Shown: positions 36,226 through 44,879 of the stretch, piece by piece
How the letters are laid out: every line of letters begins with the position of its first letter
How positions within the stretch are numbered: the first letter of the stretch is position 1
Origin: Azotobacter paspali
GTDB lineage: Bacteria > Pseudomonadota > Gammaproteobacteria > Pseudomonadales > Pseudomonadaceae
NCBI RefSeq assembly: GCF_042434745.1
Contig: NZ_JBHLSS010000145.1
Direction: 5' to 3' (one strand)
DNA length: 64,000 bases
Notes under the pieces: model-generated
Told to the model about the DNA's origin: nothing
The model's database searches: none
Seen by the model: the letters and a program-made list of their open reading frames with translations, nothing else
Translations under genes and position numbers: made by a program

Positions 36226-38598
36226 TTGGTAGAGTACGTAGTTTCCCTTGACAAGCTCGGCATCCACGATGTGGAGCGAGTAGGGGGCAAAAACGCATCC
36301 CTGGGCGAAATGATCAGCAACCTGTCCGGCGCCGGTGTATCCGTTCCCGGGGGCTTTGCCACCACAGCTCAGGCCTACCGTGATTTCCTCGAGCAAAGCG
36401 GTCTGAATGATCGTATCCATGCAGCGCTCGACGTGCTGGATGTGGATGATGTGAATGCACTGGCCAAAACCGGTGCGCAGATTCGCCAGTGGGTGATGGA
36501 AGCCGACTTGCCTGCCCAGCTCGACGCCGACGTCCGCAAGGCCTTCGCCGAAATGGCGGGCGGCAACGAGCACCTGGCCGTGGCGGTACGCTCTTCCGCC
36601 ACTGCGGAGGATCTGCCCGACGCCTCCTTTGCCGGTCAGCAGGAGACCTTTCTCAACATCCGTGGCGTGGACAACGTGATCCGCGCGGTCAAAGAGGTTT
36701 TCGCTTCTCTGTTCAACGACAGGGCCATCGCCTATCGGGTCCACCAGGGCTTCGATCACAAGCTGGTCGCCCTGTCCGCCGGGGTGCAGCGCATGGTGCG
36801 CTCGGAGACCGGTACCGCTGGGGTGATGTTCACTCTGGACACCGAGTCCGGCTTCCGGGATGTCGTATTCGTCACCGGCGCCTACGGTCTCGGCGAAACC
36901 GTGGTGCAGGGCGCGGTGAACCCTGACGAGTTCTATGTGCACAAGTCGACCCTCGAAGCCGGACGTCCCGCCATCCTGCGCCGCAACCTAGGCAGCAAGG
37001 CGATCAAGATGATCTATGGCGAGGAAGCCAAGGCCGGCAAGTCGGTGAAGACCGTCGAGGTGAGCGGCGCGGATCGTGTCCGCTTCTGCATCAGCGATGC
37101 CGAGGTCAGCGAGCTGGCCAAGCAGGCTCTGATCATCGAGAAGCACTACGGGCGGCCGATGGACATCGAATGGGCCAAGGATGGCGACGACGGCAAGCTC
37201 TATGTCGTCCAGGCGCGTCCGGAAACGGTGAAAAGCCGCGGCAGCGCCACCGTGATGGAGCGTTACCTGCTCAAGGAGAAGGGCAACATCCTGGTCGAGG
37301 GGCGTGCCATCGGCCAGCGGATCGGCGCCGGCCCGGTCAAGGTGATCCATGACATCGCCGAAATGGACAAGGTCCAGCCGGGTGACGTACTGGTTTCCGA
37401 CATGACCGACCCGGACTGGGAGCCGATCATGAAGCGCGCCAGTGCAATCGTCACCAACCGTGGCGGGCGTACCTGCCATGCGGCGATCATAGCCCGCGAG
37501 CTGGGTATCCCGGCGGTCGTCGGCTGCGGCAATGCCACCACCGTGTTGCAGGATGGCCAGGGCGTGACCGTTTCGTGCGCCGAAGGCGATACCGGCTATA
37601 TCTTCGAAGGCGAACTGGGCTTCGATATCCGCAAGAATTCCATCGATGCCATGCCGCATCTGCCGTTCAAGATCATGATGAATGTCGGCAATCCGGACCG
37701 GGCCTTCGACTTCGCCCAATTGCCGAACGAGGGTGTCGGCCTGGCCCGCCTGGAATTCATCATCAACCGCATGATCGGCGTACACCCCAAGGCATTGCTG
37801 AACTTCGCCGGCCTGCCACCGGAAATCAAGGGTAGCGTCGAGAAGCGTATCGCCGGTTATGGCGATCCGGTCGGCTTCTATGTCGAGAAGCTGGTCGAGG
37901 GTATAAGCACCCTGGCCGCCGCCTTCTGGCCGAAGAAGGTCATCGTGCGCATGTCCGACTTTAAATCCAACGAATACGCCAACCTGATCGGCGGCAAGCT
38001 TTACGAGCCGGAAGAAGAGAATCCGATGCTCGGTTTCCGTGGCGCCTCGCGCTACATCAGCGAGTCTTTCCGCGATTGCTTCGAGCTGGAATGTCGGGCG
38101 ATCAAGAAGGTGCGCAACGAAATGGGGCTGGCCAACGTCGAGATCATGATTCCCTTCGTGCGCACGCCGGGCGAGGCCAGCCAGGTCATCGACCTGCTCG
38201 GCAGCCATGGCCTCAAGCGTGGCGAGAATGGACTGCGCGTGATCATGATGTGCGAGCTGCCTTCCAACGCACTATTGGCCGAGGAGTTCCTCGAGTATTT
38301 CGACGGCTTCTCCATCGGCTCCAACGATCTGACCCAACTGACCCTGGGGCTGGATCGCGATTCGGGGATCGTCGCCCACCTGTTCGACGAGCGGAACGCT
38401 GCCGTGAAGAAGTTGCTGTCCTGCGCCATTCAGGCCTGCAACAAGGCCGGCAAGTACATCGGCATCTGCGGTCAGGGACCGTCGGATCATCCGGATCTGG
38501 CCAAGTGGCTGATGGATCAAGGTATCGACAGTGTCTCGTTGAATCCCGATTCGGTACTGGATACCTGGTTCTTCCTAGCGGAAGGGTTGGGCAACTGA
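36226..38598 (+). CDS. ppsA: phosphoenolpyruvate synthase
   Basis: A 790-residue enzyme that makes phosphoenolpyruvate from pyruvate and ATP with AMP and phosphate released, needed for gluconeogenesis from three-carbon compounds such as the pyruvate made by PrpB. It has the ATP-grasp N-terminal domain (VGGKNASLGEM, AVRSSATAEDLPDASFAGQQ), the swivel phosphohistidine domain with GGRTCHAAIIAREL (H418), and the TIM-barrel PEP/pyruvate domain ending in SIGSNDLTQLTLGLDRDS and CGQGPSD. The start is a TTG with GGAG 8 bases upstream; it gives VEYVVSLDKLG, the usual N-terminus. Confidence 0.95.
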   Translation: MVEYVVSLDKLGIHDVERVGGKNASLGEMISNLSGAGVSVPGGFATTAQAYRDFLEQSGLNDRIHAALDVLDVDDVNALAKTGAQIRQWVMEADLPAQLDADVRKAFAEMAGGNEHLAVAVRSSATAEDLPDASFAGQQETFLNIRGVDNVIRAVKEVFASLFNDRAIAYRVHQGFDHKLVALSAGVQRMVRSETGTAGVMFTLDTESGFRDVVFVTGAYGLGETVVQGAVNPDEFYVHKSTLEAGRPAILRRNLGSKAIKMIYGEEAKAGKSVKTVEVSGADRVRFCISDAEVSELAKQALIIEKHYGRPMDIEWAKDGDDGKLYVVQARPETVKSRGSATVMERYLLKEKGNILVEGRAIGQRIGAGPVKVIHDIAEMDKVQPGDVLVSDMTDPDWEPIMKRASAIVTNRGGRTCHAAIIARELGIPAVVGCGNATTVLQDGQGVTVSCAEGDTGYIFEGELGFDIRKNSIDAMPHLPFKIMMNVGNPDRAFDFAQLPNEGVGLARLEFIINRMIGVHPKALLNFAGLPPEIKGSVEKRIAGYGDPVGFYVEKLVEGISTLAAAFWPKKVIVRMSDFKSNEYANLIGGKLYEPEEENPMLGFRGASRYISESFRDCFELECRAIKKVRNEMGLANVEIMIPFVRTPGEASQVIDLLGSHGLKRGENGLRVIMMCELPSNALLAEEFLEYFDGFSIGSNDLTQLTLGLDRDSGIVAHLFDERNAAVKKLLSCAIQACNKAGKYIGICGQGPSDHPDLAKWLMDQGIDSVSLNPDSVLDTWFFLAEGLGN

Positions 38599-39150
38599 TT
38601 CCGGAACGAGCCGACGAGGGAAGCGGAAAAGAGTGGACAGCGTCCCGCCTTTTTCCGCTCGTGGATTTGTATATTCGACGTGTGTCGTTCCGTGTCGGGT
38701 CCTTTCCCGCCCGGTCCGGCATTTCGCCGAAACAGCCTTGTCGCTGAGATGTTCGACCAAATTCGCCTGCGATCGTCTTGTCGTCGACGGAGGCGCCATA
38801 TTGCACTCGAGCGGTCGTCGCATCTGTACAAGGGCATTGTCGGCGAGTTTCCGGGGCACACAGGACGAGCCTGTTCCTGTCGGGCTGCCGACGGCGACTC
38901 CGTATTGCTGATAAGCCAGGGGCTGGTTCGCAGGATGCGGCTTGAGCGACAGGATAATGCGTTGCCGTCGATACGGCGTGATTTCCAGTAACCGGGTGCC
39001 GACCGGAAATTGTCCGGGATTGGCATCGTACAACGCTCGACCATGACGAGATCATGTCGGCATCGCCGGGCCTTTCCGGCTTTCCAGTCCTTCGGGCACA
39101 GGCCGAGAGGCGCTCATCTACCTGTGTTACTTCTCCTGAGGAGTTCTGCC
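38599..39150. other. 552-bp gap between ppsA and rraA without a recognised gene
   Basis: Just after ppsA, AGCGGAAAA (38622-38630) pairs with TTTTCCGCT (38651-38659) and may end ppsA transcription. The rest has open frames on both strands, but none resembles a known protein. In P. aeruginosa I recall a hydrolase gene at this position; I could not trace its remains here. The rraA promoter should lie in the last 100-150 bases. Confidence 0.4.
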
Positions 39151-39639
39151 ATGCAATACGTCACCCCGGATCTGTGCGACGCTTATCCCGAACTGGTGCA
39201 AGTGGTCGAGCCGATGTTCAACAATTTTGGCGGCCGCGATTCCTTCGGCGGCGAAATCGTCACCATCAAGTGCTTCGAAGACAATTCGCTGGTCAAGGAT
39301 CAGGTCGATACCGATGGCAAGGGCAAAGTGCTCGTGGTGGATGGTGGCGGTTCGCTGCGCCGTGCCTTGCTGGGCGACATGCTCGCTGAAAAGGCCGCCC
39401 GCAATGGTTGGGAGGGACTGGTCGTCTACGGTTGCATCCGCGATGTGGATGTGATCGCCCAGACTGACTTGGGTGTCCAGGCCTTGGCTACCCACCCCAT
39501 GAAAACCGACAGGCGGGGCATCGGCGATCTGAACGTTCCGGTGACTTTCGGTAGCGTCACTTTCCGGCCGGGCGAGTATCTGTATGCCGACAACAACGGC
39601 ATCATTGTCTCTGCGCAACCCCTGAAAATGCCCGAATAA
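39151..39639 (+). CDS. rraA: ribonuclease E activity regulator RraA
   Basis: A 162-residue RraA-family protein. Hallmarks are TPDLCDAYPELVQVVEPMFNNFGG at the start (landmark, residues 4-27), VVDGGGSLRRALLGDMLAE and GLVVYGCIRDVD. In E. coli RraA binds RNase E and restrains its activity; some relatives are aldolases. TGAGGAG lies 8 bases before the ATG. Confidence 0.93.
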   Translation: MQYVTPDLCDAYPELVQVVEPMFNNFGGRDSFGGEIVTIKCFEDNSLVKDQVDTDGKGKVLVVDGGGSLRRALLGDMLAEKAARNGWEGLVVYGCIRDVDVIAQTDLGVQALATHPMKTDRRGIGDLNVPVTFGSVTFRPGEYLYADNNGIIVSAQPLKMPE

Positions 39640-39835
39640 CTCCGATTCCGGGCCTGCCATCCGTTCCTCGCGGGGTTGGCCCGATCTTGTGCGAATGCAG
39701 GATTGGCCAAACCAGCCGCTCTTCTGCCTGTCGATATCCGTCATCCTAAGCGGTGTGGATTGTTCGACGTTGGGTGCGCAGATGTGACTTGCCGGCGAAC
39801 GAACTCGTCTAGGCGTTACATCCGGAGAGGCACGC

Positions 39836-40081
39836 ATGCACGATCCATTCGAAGAATCCCTACGTGATCTGCTCAAGTCTTCGGCGCTCAGCCATGATGA
39901 CGATGCTGCGCTGGGACGTGTCCTGAAAGCCGCCAACCGCCAGGCGGGGGCGGGCGACCTGTTCGCCTTGCTGGGGCATTGGTTCGAAGCGCTGATGATC
40001 GGTCTGAACAACGGATTGCCTCATATCATGCCGGTCTCTCGTGGTGGCACTTCCGATTCTTCTGCAGACAAGGCTGACTGA
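39836..40081 (+). CDS. crfX: CrfX-like small protein
   Basis: An 81-residue acidic protein (HDPFEESLRDLLKSSALSHDD) with no signal peptide. By position, directly before cmpX, sigX and oprF, and by its start it matches CrfX of pseudomonads, a small protein tied to the SigX/CfrX cell-envelope stress cluster and of unknown biochemical role. GGAGAGG precedes the ATG. The cmaX magnesium-transporter gene that precedes crfX in P. aeruginosa is missing here. cmpX starts one base after its stop. Confidence 0.75.
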   Translation: MHDPFEESLRDLLKSSALSHDDDAALGRVLKAANRQAGAGDLFALLGHWFEALMIGLNNGLPHIMPVSRGGTSDSSADKAD

Positions 40082-40082
40082 A

Positions 40083-40907
40083 ATGGAACTCGACCCCTGG
40101 ACTCAAAGCCTGGTTGCTGTGATGAAGACACTTTGGATCAAGGTAGCTAGCTTCATTCCCAATCTGTTCGTTGCCCTGATCGTGGTACTGCTGGGCTTCG
40201 TCGTGGCTAGGCTGCTCGATACGTTGCTTTCCAAACTGCTGGCGAAGGTGGGGCTGGATCGTCTGATGTCGGGTATCGGGCTGACCCGGCTGCTGGTCCG
40301 CGTTGGCATTCAGGTACCTGTTTCGACCCTGGTCGGCAAGATCGTCTACTGGTTCGTGTTGCTCGTATTCATGGTCTCGGCTGCCGAATCCTTGGGGCTG
40401 GCCCGCGTTTCCGCAACCCTGGACGTGCTAGCGCTCTATCTACCCAAGGTCTTCGGGGCTGCGTTGATCCTGCTCGCCGGGCTGCTGCTGGCGCAATTGG
40501 TCAATGGCCTGGTTCGTGGGGCGGCCGAAGGCGTGGGGCTCGATTACGCCAGCGGACTGGGGCGTGTCGTTCAGGGACTGGTGATCATCATTAGCATTTC
40601 CGTGGCGATCGGGCAACTGGAGATCAAGACGGATCTACTCAATACGGTCGTGGCCATCGTGCTGATTTCCGCGGGAGTGGCGGTTGCCCTGGCACTGGGC
40701 TTGGGCAGCCGCGAAGTGGCCGGTCAGATCATCGCCGGCATCTACGTCCGCGAACTCTACCGGGTAGGGCAGGCAATCAGGATCGGCGACCTCGAAGGGC
40801 GTATCGAAGAGATCGGCACGGTCAAGACGGTTTTGCTGACCACCGAGGGCGAATTGGTCTCGTTGGCCAACCGTTCCCTGCTGGATGAACACGTTAGCAC
40901 CCGTTAA
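40083..40907 (+). CDS. cmpX: CmpX, small mechanosensitive-channel-family membrane protein
   Basis: A 274-residue inner-membrane protein with five to six hydrophobic helices (about residues 20-45, 78-100, 115-140, 160-180, 190-215) and a short MscS-like C-terminal beta part (GDLEGRIEEIGTVKTVLLTTEGELVSLANRSLL). CmpX is associated with SigX activity and envelope tension in Pseudomonas. It is translationally close-coupled to crfX, and sigX follows after 59 bases. Confidence 0.85.
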   Translation: MELDPWTQSLVAVMKTLWIKVASFIPNLFVALIVVLLGFVVARLLDTLLSKLLAKVGLDRLMSGIGLTRLLVRVGIQVPVSTLVGKIVYWFVLLVFMVSAAESLGLARVSATLDVLALYLPKVFGAALILLAGLLLAQLVNGLVRGAAEGVGLDYASGLGRVVQGLVIIISISVAIGQLEIKTDLLNTVVAIVLISAGVAVALALGLGSREVAGQIIAGIYVRELYRVGQAIRIGDLEGRIEEIGTVKTVLLTTEGELVSLANRSLLDEHVSTR

Positions 40908-40966
40908 GGCGAAGATCTGGTAATCTATGCCGCCAATTTGAACCCGAGGTCTGGGCTTCGGCGGCC

Positions 40967-41584
40967 GTGACCGGACTGCCAGCCTTTCTTGTCTTGAACA
41001 CAGACCACTCACTTCCTTTGCGATACGATCCTAAGGAACTGTCCGATGAGGAACTGGTCGAGCGTGCACATGTCGAGCTTTTTCACATCACCCGCGCTTA
41101 TGCGGAGCTGATGCAGCGCTATCAGCGTGTATTGTTCAATGTCTGCGCCAGGTACCTGGGCAACGAACGGGACGCCGACGACGTCTGTCAAGAGGTCATG
41201 CTCAAGGTTCTGTATGGTTTGAAGAACTTCGAGGGCAAGTCGAAATTCAAGACTTGGCTTTACAGCATCACATACAACGAATGTATTACTCAATACCGAA
41301 AAGAACGGCGAAAACGTCGTCTAATGGATGCCTTGAGTCTCGATCCCCAAGAAGAGGCTTCGGAGGAAAGGGCACCGAAACTGGAAGAGCGAGGTGGCTT
41401 AGACCGCTGGTTGGTGCATGTCAATCCGATTGACCGGGAGATTTTGGTGTTGCGCTTTGTCGCGGAGTTGGAGTTCCAGGAAATCGCCGACATTATGGAT
41501 ATGGGGCTCAGTGCTACTAAAATGCGCTACAAACGTGCTTTAGACCGGCTACGGGAAAAATTTTCAGGACTTGCTGAACCCTAG
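40967..41584 (+). CDS. sigX: ECF sigma factor SigX
   Basis: A 205-residue ECF sigma factor. Region 2 includes RYQRVLFNVCARYLGNERDADDVCQEV and KFKTWLYSITYNECITQYRKE; region 4 includes LRFVAELEFQEIADIMDMGLSATKMRYKRAL. SigX drives oprF and genes for membrane lipid composition and envelope stress. No dedicated anti-sigma gene is adjacent, as in other pseudomonads; CmpX may supply the signal. Start codons are non-canonical: GTG at 40967 or TTG at 40994, neither with a good ribosome-binding site. Confidence 0.9.
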   Translation: MTGLPAFLVLNTDHSLPLRYDPKELSDEELVERAHVELFHITRAYAELMQRYQRVLFNVCARYLGNERDADDVCQEVMLKVLYGLKNFEGKSKFKTWLYSITYNECITQYRKERRKRRLMDALSLDPQEEASEERAPKLEERGGLDRWLVHVNPIDREILVLRFVAELEFQEIADIMDMGLSATKMRYKRALDRLREKFSGLAEP

Positions 41585-41696
41585 CTTGACAGCTAGCCTC
41601 TTAACGAATAGCGATCTCAGCCATTATTATGTGGTTGAAAAACACAAGTTTGAGATTGTCTTACCGTCACATACCACGCACGATGGGGAAATACGG

Positions 41697-42752
41697 ATGA
41701 AACTGAAAAACACCTTGGGCGCCATTATTGGCTCGATGGTCGCCGCATCTTCGATCAGCGCGCTGGCTCAGGGCCAGGGCGCAGTTGAGGTGGAAGCTTT
41801 CGCCAAGCACTGGTTCAGCGATGAGAGTTCGCGCGACTTCGAAAACGATGAGGCCGAACTCTATGGCGCATCGATCGGTTATTTTTTGACTGATGATGTG
41901 GAGCTGGTCTTGTCGCATGGCGTTTACAGGGACGTCACTACCGATGAGCGGATTGGCAACGGCGGGCACAAGGACATCAAGGGTGAACTGACCTCCATCG
42001 ATGCCCTCTATCACTTCGGCGAGCCCGGCGCAGGCCTCCGTCCTTACGTTTCCGGCGGCTTTGCCCACCAGAGCATCGGCCAGGCCCGTAGCGGCCGTGA
42101 CAACAGCACCATAGCCAACATCGGCGCCGGTCTGAAGTACTACTTCACCGATATGCTTTACGCCCGGGCCGGTCTCGAAGGCATGTACAACTTCGACGAT
42201 GACCAGACCGACTGGCAGGCTGGCGTGGGTATCGGTCTGAACTTCGGCGGCAGCGGTGGGAAGCAGCAACCCGTTGCGGAGCCAGTTGCCGAGGTCTGTG
42301 CCGACGTCGACAACGATGGCGTCTGCGACAATGTCGACCGCTGCCCGGATACTCCCGCCAACACCACCGTGAATGCCGAGGGCTGCACCGCCGTCGCCGA
42401 GGTGGTGCGTGTCGAGCTGGACGTCAAGTTCGACTTCGACAAGGCGCAGGTCAAGGAAGAAAGCTATGCCGACATCAAGAACCTGGCCGACTTCATGAAG
42501 CAGTATCCGCAGACCAACACTACCGTGGAAGGTCACACCGACTCCGTCGGTACGGATGCCTACAACCAGAAGCTGTCCGAGCGCCGTGCCAATGCCGTGC
42601 GTGATGTTCTGGTCAACGAGTATGGCGTACAAGGCAGCCGCGTAGATTCCGTCGGTTACGGTGAATCTCGTCCGGTGGCCGACAACGCTACCGAGTCCGG
42701 TCGCGCCATCAACCGTCGCGTGGAAGCGGAAGTGGAAGCCCAAGCCCAGTAA
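41697..42752 (+). CDS. oprF: major outer-membrane porin OprF
   Basis: A 351-residue OmpA-family porin. Signal peptide at residues 1-24 (SALAQ), an eight-strand N-terminal barrel (about 25-185), a hinge with a cysteine-containing repeat (VCADVDNDGVCDNVDRCPDTP), and a C-terminal OmpA peptidoglycan-binding domain with VKFDFDKAQVK, VEGHTDSVGTDAYNQKLSERRA and GYGESRP. OprF holds the outer membrane to the wall and forms slow, non-specific pores. The 112-base gap after sigX should contain its promoters. Confidence 0.96.
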   Translation: MKLKNTLGAIIGSMVAASSISALAQGQGAVEVEAFAKHWFSDESSRDFENDEAELYGASIGYFLTDDVELVLSHGVYRDVTTDERIGNGGHKDIKGELTSIDALYHFGEPGAGLRPYVSGGFAHQSIGQARSGRDNSTIANIGAGLKYYFTDMLYARAGLEGMYNFDDDQTDWQAGVGIGLNFGGSGGKQQPVAEPVAEVCADVDNDGVCDNVDRCPDTPANTTVNAEGCTAVAEVVRVELDVKFDFDKAQVKEESYADIKNLADFMKQYPQTNTTVEGHTDSVGTDAYNQKLSERRANAVRDVLVNEYGVQGSRVDSVGYGESRPVADNATESGRAINRRVEAEVEAQAQ

Positions 42753-42770
42753 CTGGCAGGTGCTTCAGGA

Positions 42771-42793
42771 AAAACCCGGCTTTGCCGGGTTTT
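42771..42793 (+). terminator. oprF intrinsic terminator
   Basis: AAAACCCGGC-TTT-GCCGGGTTTT forms a perfect 10-bp stem with a T-run, 18 bases after the oprF stop. Confidence 0.9.
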
Positions 42794-42794
42794 A

Positions 42795-43042
42795 ATGAGA
42801 TGGTCACCCCCACACCCTGCGAAAGCTAACTTTCGCAGGGTGTTTTGTTTTCGCAGACCATCGCCATGAGCACAGTCGCACTGGTAGGCATTGATCTTGG
42901 CAAGCACAGTTTCCATCTGCATGGGCAGGACAAGGCGGGGCGGAAAGTCTTCGGCAAAAAAGCGACACGCCTACAGATGATGCGTTTGCTGGGCGATCTG
43001 CCAGCCTGCAGCGTGGCGCTGGAGGCCTGTACGGGGGCTCAC
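42795..43042 (+). mobile_element. left-end fragment of an IS110-family insertion sequence
   Basis: The fragment starts right after the oprF terminator. It holds a perfect 13-bp hairpin, CACCCTGCGAAAG/CTTTCGCAGGGTG (42811-42840), and then the first 58 codons of an IS110-type transposase from the ATG at 42867: VALVGIDLGKHSFHLHGQD with the first catalytic Asp, and CSVALEACTGAH with the Glu of the RuvC-like DEDD domain. Homology stops at about 43042, where nirB sequence of the opposite strand begins. More than 80 percent of the transposase and the right end are gone, so it cannot move by itself. Confidence 0.85.
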
Positions 43043-44071
43043 TTATTAGAAGGTCGCGGATCTCGGCGACGTTGCGGCTTTCGCGGATCTGCCGGAAGTA
43101 CCAGCCGCCGTCGGCGGTGTCGCCGTACAGGCAGGCGCCGACCAGTACGTCGTCCTTGACCACCAGCTTCTTGTAGACGCCGTCGATGGAGTCGGAAAGG
43201 GTGATGGTCTCGGTGCCTTCGCTGCCCATGAAGTCGCCGGCGGAGAACAGGTCGATACCGGTGACCTTGAGTTTGGTGGAGGTCACCGAGCCTTCGTAGC
43301 GGGCGTTGCCGAGCTGGGCCAGGTGGTCGGCGCAGACCTTGGCCTGCTCGAACAGCGGCGCTACCAGGCCGTAGGCGATGCCGCGGTGGTTGGCGCATTC
43401 GCCGACGGCATAGATGGCCAGATCGGAGATCCGCAGGCCGTCGTCGACCTGGATGCCGCGGTTGCAGGCCAGGCCCGCGCGTGCCTCCAGGGCGTTTTGC
43501 AGCAGTTTGCCAACGGTCCTGTCGAGCTGGCGATTGAGCAGCCAGTCGCCGAGGTGTACCACGGTCACCTCCATGCCGCGCAGCCTGAGGCCGTTGGCCA
43601 CTTCCAGGCCGCCGCCGATCACCAGCGCGTGACGGTGGGAGCGGGCGGTTTCCATCACATCGCTTGGGTATCGGCGATGTCGCGGTAGCCGACCACGCCC
43701 AGCAGATCCTTGCCGGGAATCGGCAAAATGAAAGGGCTGGAACCGGTGGCGACGAGCAGGCGGTCGTAGTCGGCCATGCTGCCATCGGAGGCCGTGACTC
43801 GGCGATTCTCGTGGTCGATGTCGACTACCTTACAGCCGAGGCGCAGGTCGATGCCGTTGTCCTGGTACCAGTTTAGATCGTTGAGGATGATCTTCTCGAA
43901 AGTCTGTTCGCCGGCCAGCACTGGAGAGAGCAGGATGCGGTTGTAGTTCGGGTGCGGTTCGGCGCCGAACACCGTGATCTCGTAGAGGTCCGGGGCGAGC
44001 TTGAGCAGTTCTTCCAGGGGGCGGACCCCGGCCATGCCGTTGCCGATCATTACCAGCTTGAGTTTTTCCAT
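43043..44071 (-). pseudogene. nirB: decayed 5' part of nirB (assimilatory nitrite reductase large subunit)
   Basis: The ATG at 44071 opens a good NirB N-terminus: LKLVMIGNGMAGVRPLEELL (FAD site), HPNYNRILLSPVLAGEQTFE and LLVATGSSPFILPIPGKDLLG. Near 43660 two extra bases (TG between ATG and ATG) shift the frame and a stop follows. In the new frame homology goes on with a shortened NAD site (GGGLEVANGL for the usual GGGLLGLEAANGL), a missing stretch of about 50 codons near 43475 (LEAR joins AGLACNRGIQV), then GECANHRGIAYGLVAPLFEQ and GDTADGGWYFRQIRESRNVAEIRDLL. The IS110 fragment cuts it off at about residue 360 of some 850. nirD and the nitrate genes are absent. Confidence 0.92.
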
Positions 44072-44101
44072 CGCTCTTCTCCGTTACAAAAAGCGGAAAA
44101 C

Positions 44102-44141
44102 AAAAAAGGCGTCCCGCCGGTTACCCAGCGAGGACGCCTTT
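44102..44141 (-). terminator. leader terminator before nirB
   Basis: On the - strand AAAGGCGTCC pairs with GGACGCCTTT (44132-44141 with 44105-44114) and is followed by a T-run (A-run 44102-44107 on the + strand). It ends 30 bases before the nirB ATG and so would stop transcription inside the leader unless antitermination occurs. Confidence 0.85.
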
Positions 44142-44146
44142 GTCCA

Positions 44147-44191
44147 TTCCCGTTCTGTCGGGAAACACTGCCCTCCACGCTGAAGGCAATG
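44147..44191 (-). promoter_or_regulatory. ANTAR-responsive antitermination leader (two hexaloop hairpins) of nirB
   Basis: Read on the - strand, hairpin P1 (44191-44166) has a 10-bp stem with hexaloop AGCGTG, and hairpin P2 (44164-44147) has a 6-bp stem with hexaloop ACAGAA. Both loops have A at position 1 and G at position 4, the signature that ANTAR proteins bind. The terminator starts five bases further on; P2 and the terminator are close enough for a choice between structures. NasT, the ANTAR protein of nitrate assimilation in pseudomonads and Azotobacter, is the expected partner; its gene in this window is frameshifted. Confidence 0.82.
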
Positions 44192-44218
44192 CTTATGTGA
44201 TCTGTCGGTTTTCTCTTG

Positions 44219-44233
44219 GCAGAGACTGTGCCA
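44219..44233 (-). promoter_or_regulatory. sigma-54 (-24/-12) promoter of nirB
   Basis: On the - strand TGGCACAGTCTCTGC matches the RpoN consensus TGGCACG-N4-TTGC except at two positions, with GG and GC correctly spaced. It would start transcription near 44207, just before the ANTAR leader. NtrC-type nitrogen control is the likely activator. Confidence 0.7.
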
Positions 44234-44334
44234 TTTTCACAGATGATTGATTTACGAGGAGTTTTCCGATGGCTGGTCTGAAGGAGTCGCTCTGGCTTGC
44301 ACTGTCTTGGTTCGTGGCGCCCTCTTCTGGGGCT

Positions 44335-44740
44335 TCATGGGCGCGCAGGGACGATCAACAGGGCGAGCAGAGCCAGGTTGAGCAACAGGGAGAGCAGGGC
44401 GACGCCACGCCAGACCTTCAGCGGCTCGCGCTCCAGCCAGGGACGCGGGCGTAGCTCCTGGGGCCGGCGTTCGCCCTGTTCCAGCTCGAGCAGCCATTCC
44501 TCGGCGGTTTCGAAGCGCTGCTCGGGATCGGCGATCAGCGCCCGCTGCAGGCATTCGTCGAGCCAGGCGGGCAGGTCCGGACGATAGCGGCTAGCCGGGA
44601 GCGAGGTACCGAAGCGCGGATGCTGGAAGGCCTCGATCTCACCATAAGGGTAATGGCCGGTGAGCAGAAGATAGAGGGTGACGCCGGCGGCGTAGAGAAT
44701 TGGGGCATTGTCGCGCCTGCCGAAATGGCCTGGCTCAGGC
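44335..44740 (-). pseudogene. C-terminal remnant of a serine/threonine protein kinase of the nitrate locus
   Basis: The frame encodes YAAGVTLYLLLTGHYPYGEIEAF, the end of a Hanks-type kinase C-lobe, then RYRPDLPAWLDECLQRALIADPEQRFETAEEWLLELEQG, and a final hydrophobic segment (VALLSLLLNLALLALLIV) as membrane anchor. The phosphatase domain and kinase N-lobe with catalytic motifs are gone; upstream of about 44740 the frame no longer matches. In P. aeruginosa I recall such a phosphatase-kinase gene beside nirBD and the nitrate transporter, so this is another relic of that locus. Confidence 0.75.
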
Positions 44741-44879
44741 CGCGACGGGATGCCGGAAGCGGTAGGAAGGGCTTCGCTTGTAGGTTGCGAGCGCGCTGCT
44801 AATGTTACGAACAGGTTACTTCTCATTGACACCTTCCAGGATGTAGGCGACGCCGCTGGAGCGGATTGGAAAGGAAGCC

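Noticed and set aside
38575..39033. 152-codon frame on the - strand in the ppsA-rraA gap
   Set aside because: No similarity that I recognise, no ribosome-binding site, and it overlaps the ppsA end. I left the gap as non-coding.
41586..41614. TTGACA directly after sigX as the -35 box of an oprF promoter
   Set aside because: With a 17-base spacer the -10 position reads TAGCGA, which is a poor match. A SigX-type or other promoter may lie here, but I cannot define it.
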